A stretch of 64,000 bases of DNA. Source: Chlorogloea purpurea SAG 13.99 (GTDB taxonomy: Bacteria > Cyanobacteriota > Cyanobacteriia > Cyanobacteriales > Microcystaceae). The position numbers and the translations under genes are program-made. Of the stretch, positions 63,729 through 64,000 are shown piece after piece (positions within the stretch are counted from its first letter, which is position 1; each line of letters begins with the position of its first letter). The notes under the pieces were generated by a model. That model ran no database searches. It was not told the DNA's origin and worked only from the letters and a program-made list of their open reading frames with translations. Location: NCBI GenBank assembly GCA_016903695.1, contig JADQBB010000023.1:1-64000 (forward strand). Reading direction: 5' to 3'.

Positions 63729-64000
63729 ATGATCAAATCACTCCTCGCCCGACTAATTTTAATTATGGGTTTAATTTTAGCAAGTTGTAGCAACGGTACT
63801 ACCGGATTACAAAGTTATACCGATGGGGCCCAAGGATACCAATTCCTCTACCCCTCCGGCTGGGTATCGGTAAACGTGAAAAATTCCTCTCCCGGAGTCG
63901 ATATAGTATTCCACGATTTGATCGAGCAAACCGAAAACGTCAGCGTCATCATCAGCGACGTATCCGATAATAAAACCCTAGCGGATTTAGGTACGCCCAC
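63729..64000 (+). CDS. psbP2: PsbP-family lipoprotein CyanoP (partial, cut by window end)
   Basis: The first 90 residues of a thylakoid lumen lipoprotein associated with photosystem II assembly. A signal peptide with lipobox LILASCSN is followed by the PsbP start YTDGAQGYQFLYPSGWVSVNV and the segment VDIVFHDLIEQTENVSVIIS. These match cyanobacterial PsbP (CyanoP) closely. The gene runs off the right edge of the window, so the length is unknown. It lies 60 bases from the divergent TPR gene. Confidence 0.88.
   Translation, partial: MIKSLLARLILIMGLILASCSNGTTGLQSYTDGAQGYQFLYPSGWVSVNVKNSSPGVDIVFHDLIEQTENVSVIISDVSDNKTLADLGTP

Overview
The window is cyanobacterial chromosome. The evidence is a set of lineage-marking genes: geranylgeranyl reductase (chlP), ferredoxin-type nitrate reductase (narB), the NDH-1 subunit NdhM, the photosystem II assembly protein Psb34, the PsbP-like lipoprotein CyanoP, the D1-processing protease CtpA, and fused PanC/Cmk and ThiE enzymes. 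The octamer GCGATCGC (HIP1) recurs in most housekeeping genes, and the tRNAs do not encode CCA. I cannot fix the genus; the content fits a unicellular or colonial (Chroococcales-like) organism.

Layout. 1-3.3 kb is an accessory stretch: a methyltransferase, a cupin, a DUF433/DUF5615 toxin-antitoxin pair and an excisionase-like helix-turn-helix protein. It ends exactly at a 3' half of tRNA-Pro(CGG), which marks the edge of an island whose other end lies outside the window. 3.5-17.6 kb is core: a phosphoketolase-like enzyme, a five-gene phosphate operon that begins with a sulfate-binding-protein homologue (sbpA-pstS-pstC-pstA-pstB), a glycosyltransferase-like gene, chlP, an AAA protein, rseP, nth and ctpA. 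At 17.7-20.0 kb a very small integrative element sits in tRNA-Gly(TCC). It is bounded by a perfect 35-bp direct repeat (17734-17768 and 19941-19975) and carries a tyrosine recombinase, two tiny unknown genes and an inverted-repeat motif. Next to it lies a relic of another integrase and an AAA-like NTPase gene with a perfect 20-bp palindrome upstream.

22-37.5 kb holds mainly metabolic genes: purK, a pentapeptide-repeat protein, an M20 amidohydrolase, cysK, panC/cmk, an rRNA methyltransferase, rlpA, dapB, moeA, glutaminase, a GT39 glycosyltransferase, and a RimK ligase next to an aspartoacylase-like hydrolase. A 670-bp gap at 29.56-30.23 kb lies between two minus-strand genes and contains a plus-strand promoter-like sequence with a hairpin, a possible small RNA. 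37.7-43.6 kb is nitrogen-related: a perfect NtcA site, narB, a nitrate-reductase-associated protein and a NitT/TauT-type ABC transporter with no adjacent binding protein. A NrtA-like orphan binding protein lies at 58.1-59.4 kb.

43.6-64 kb continues with an aldolase, a GT2 transferase, lpdA, a heavy-metal P-type ATPase coupled to an FHA protein, holB, thiS-thiE, a 1391-residue exported TPR-CHAT protein with 19 repeats, a CCG-domain iron-sulfur protein, a GspE/PilB-like protein whose Walker A lysine is replaced by valine, ndhM, tRNA-Ser(GCT), psb34, a TPR protein and the start of a CyanoP gene cut by the window end. The best candidates for something undescribed are the mini integrative element and the catalytically degenerate PilB-like protein.
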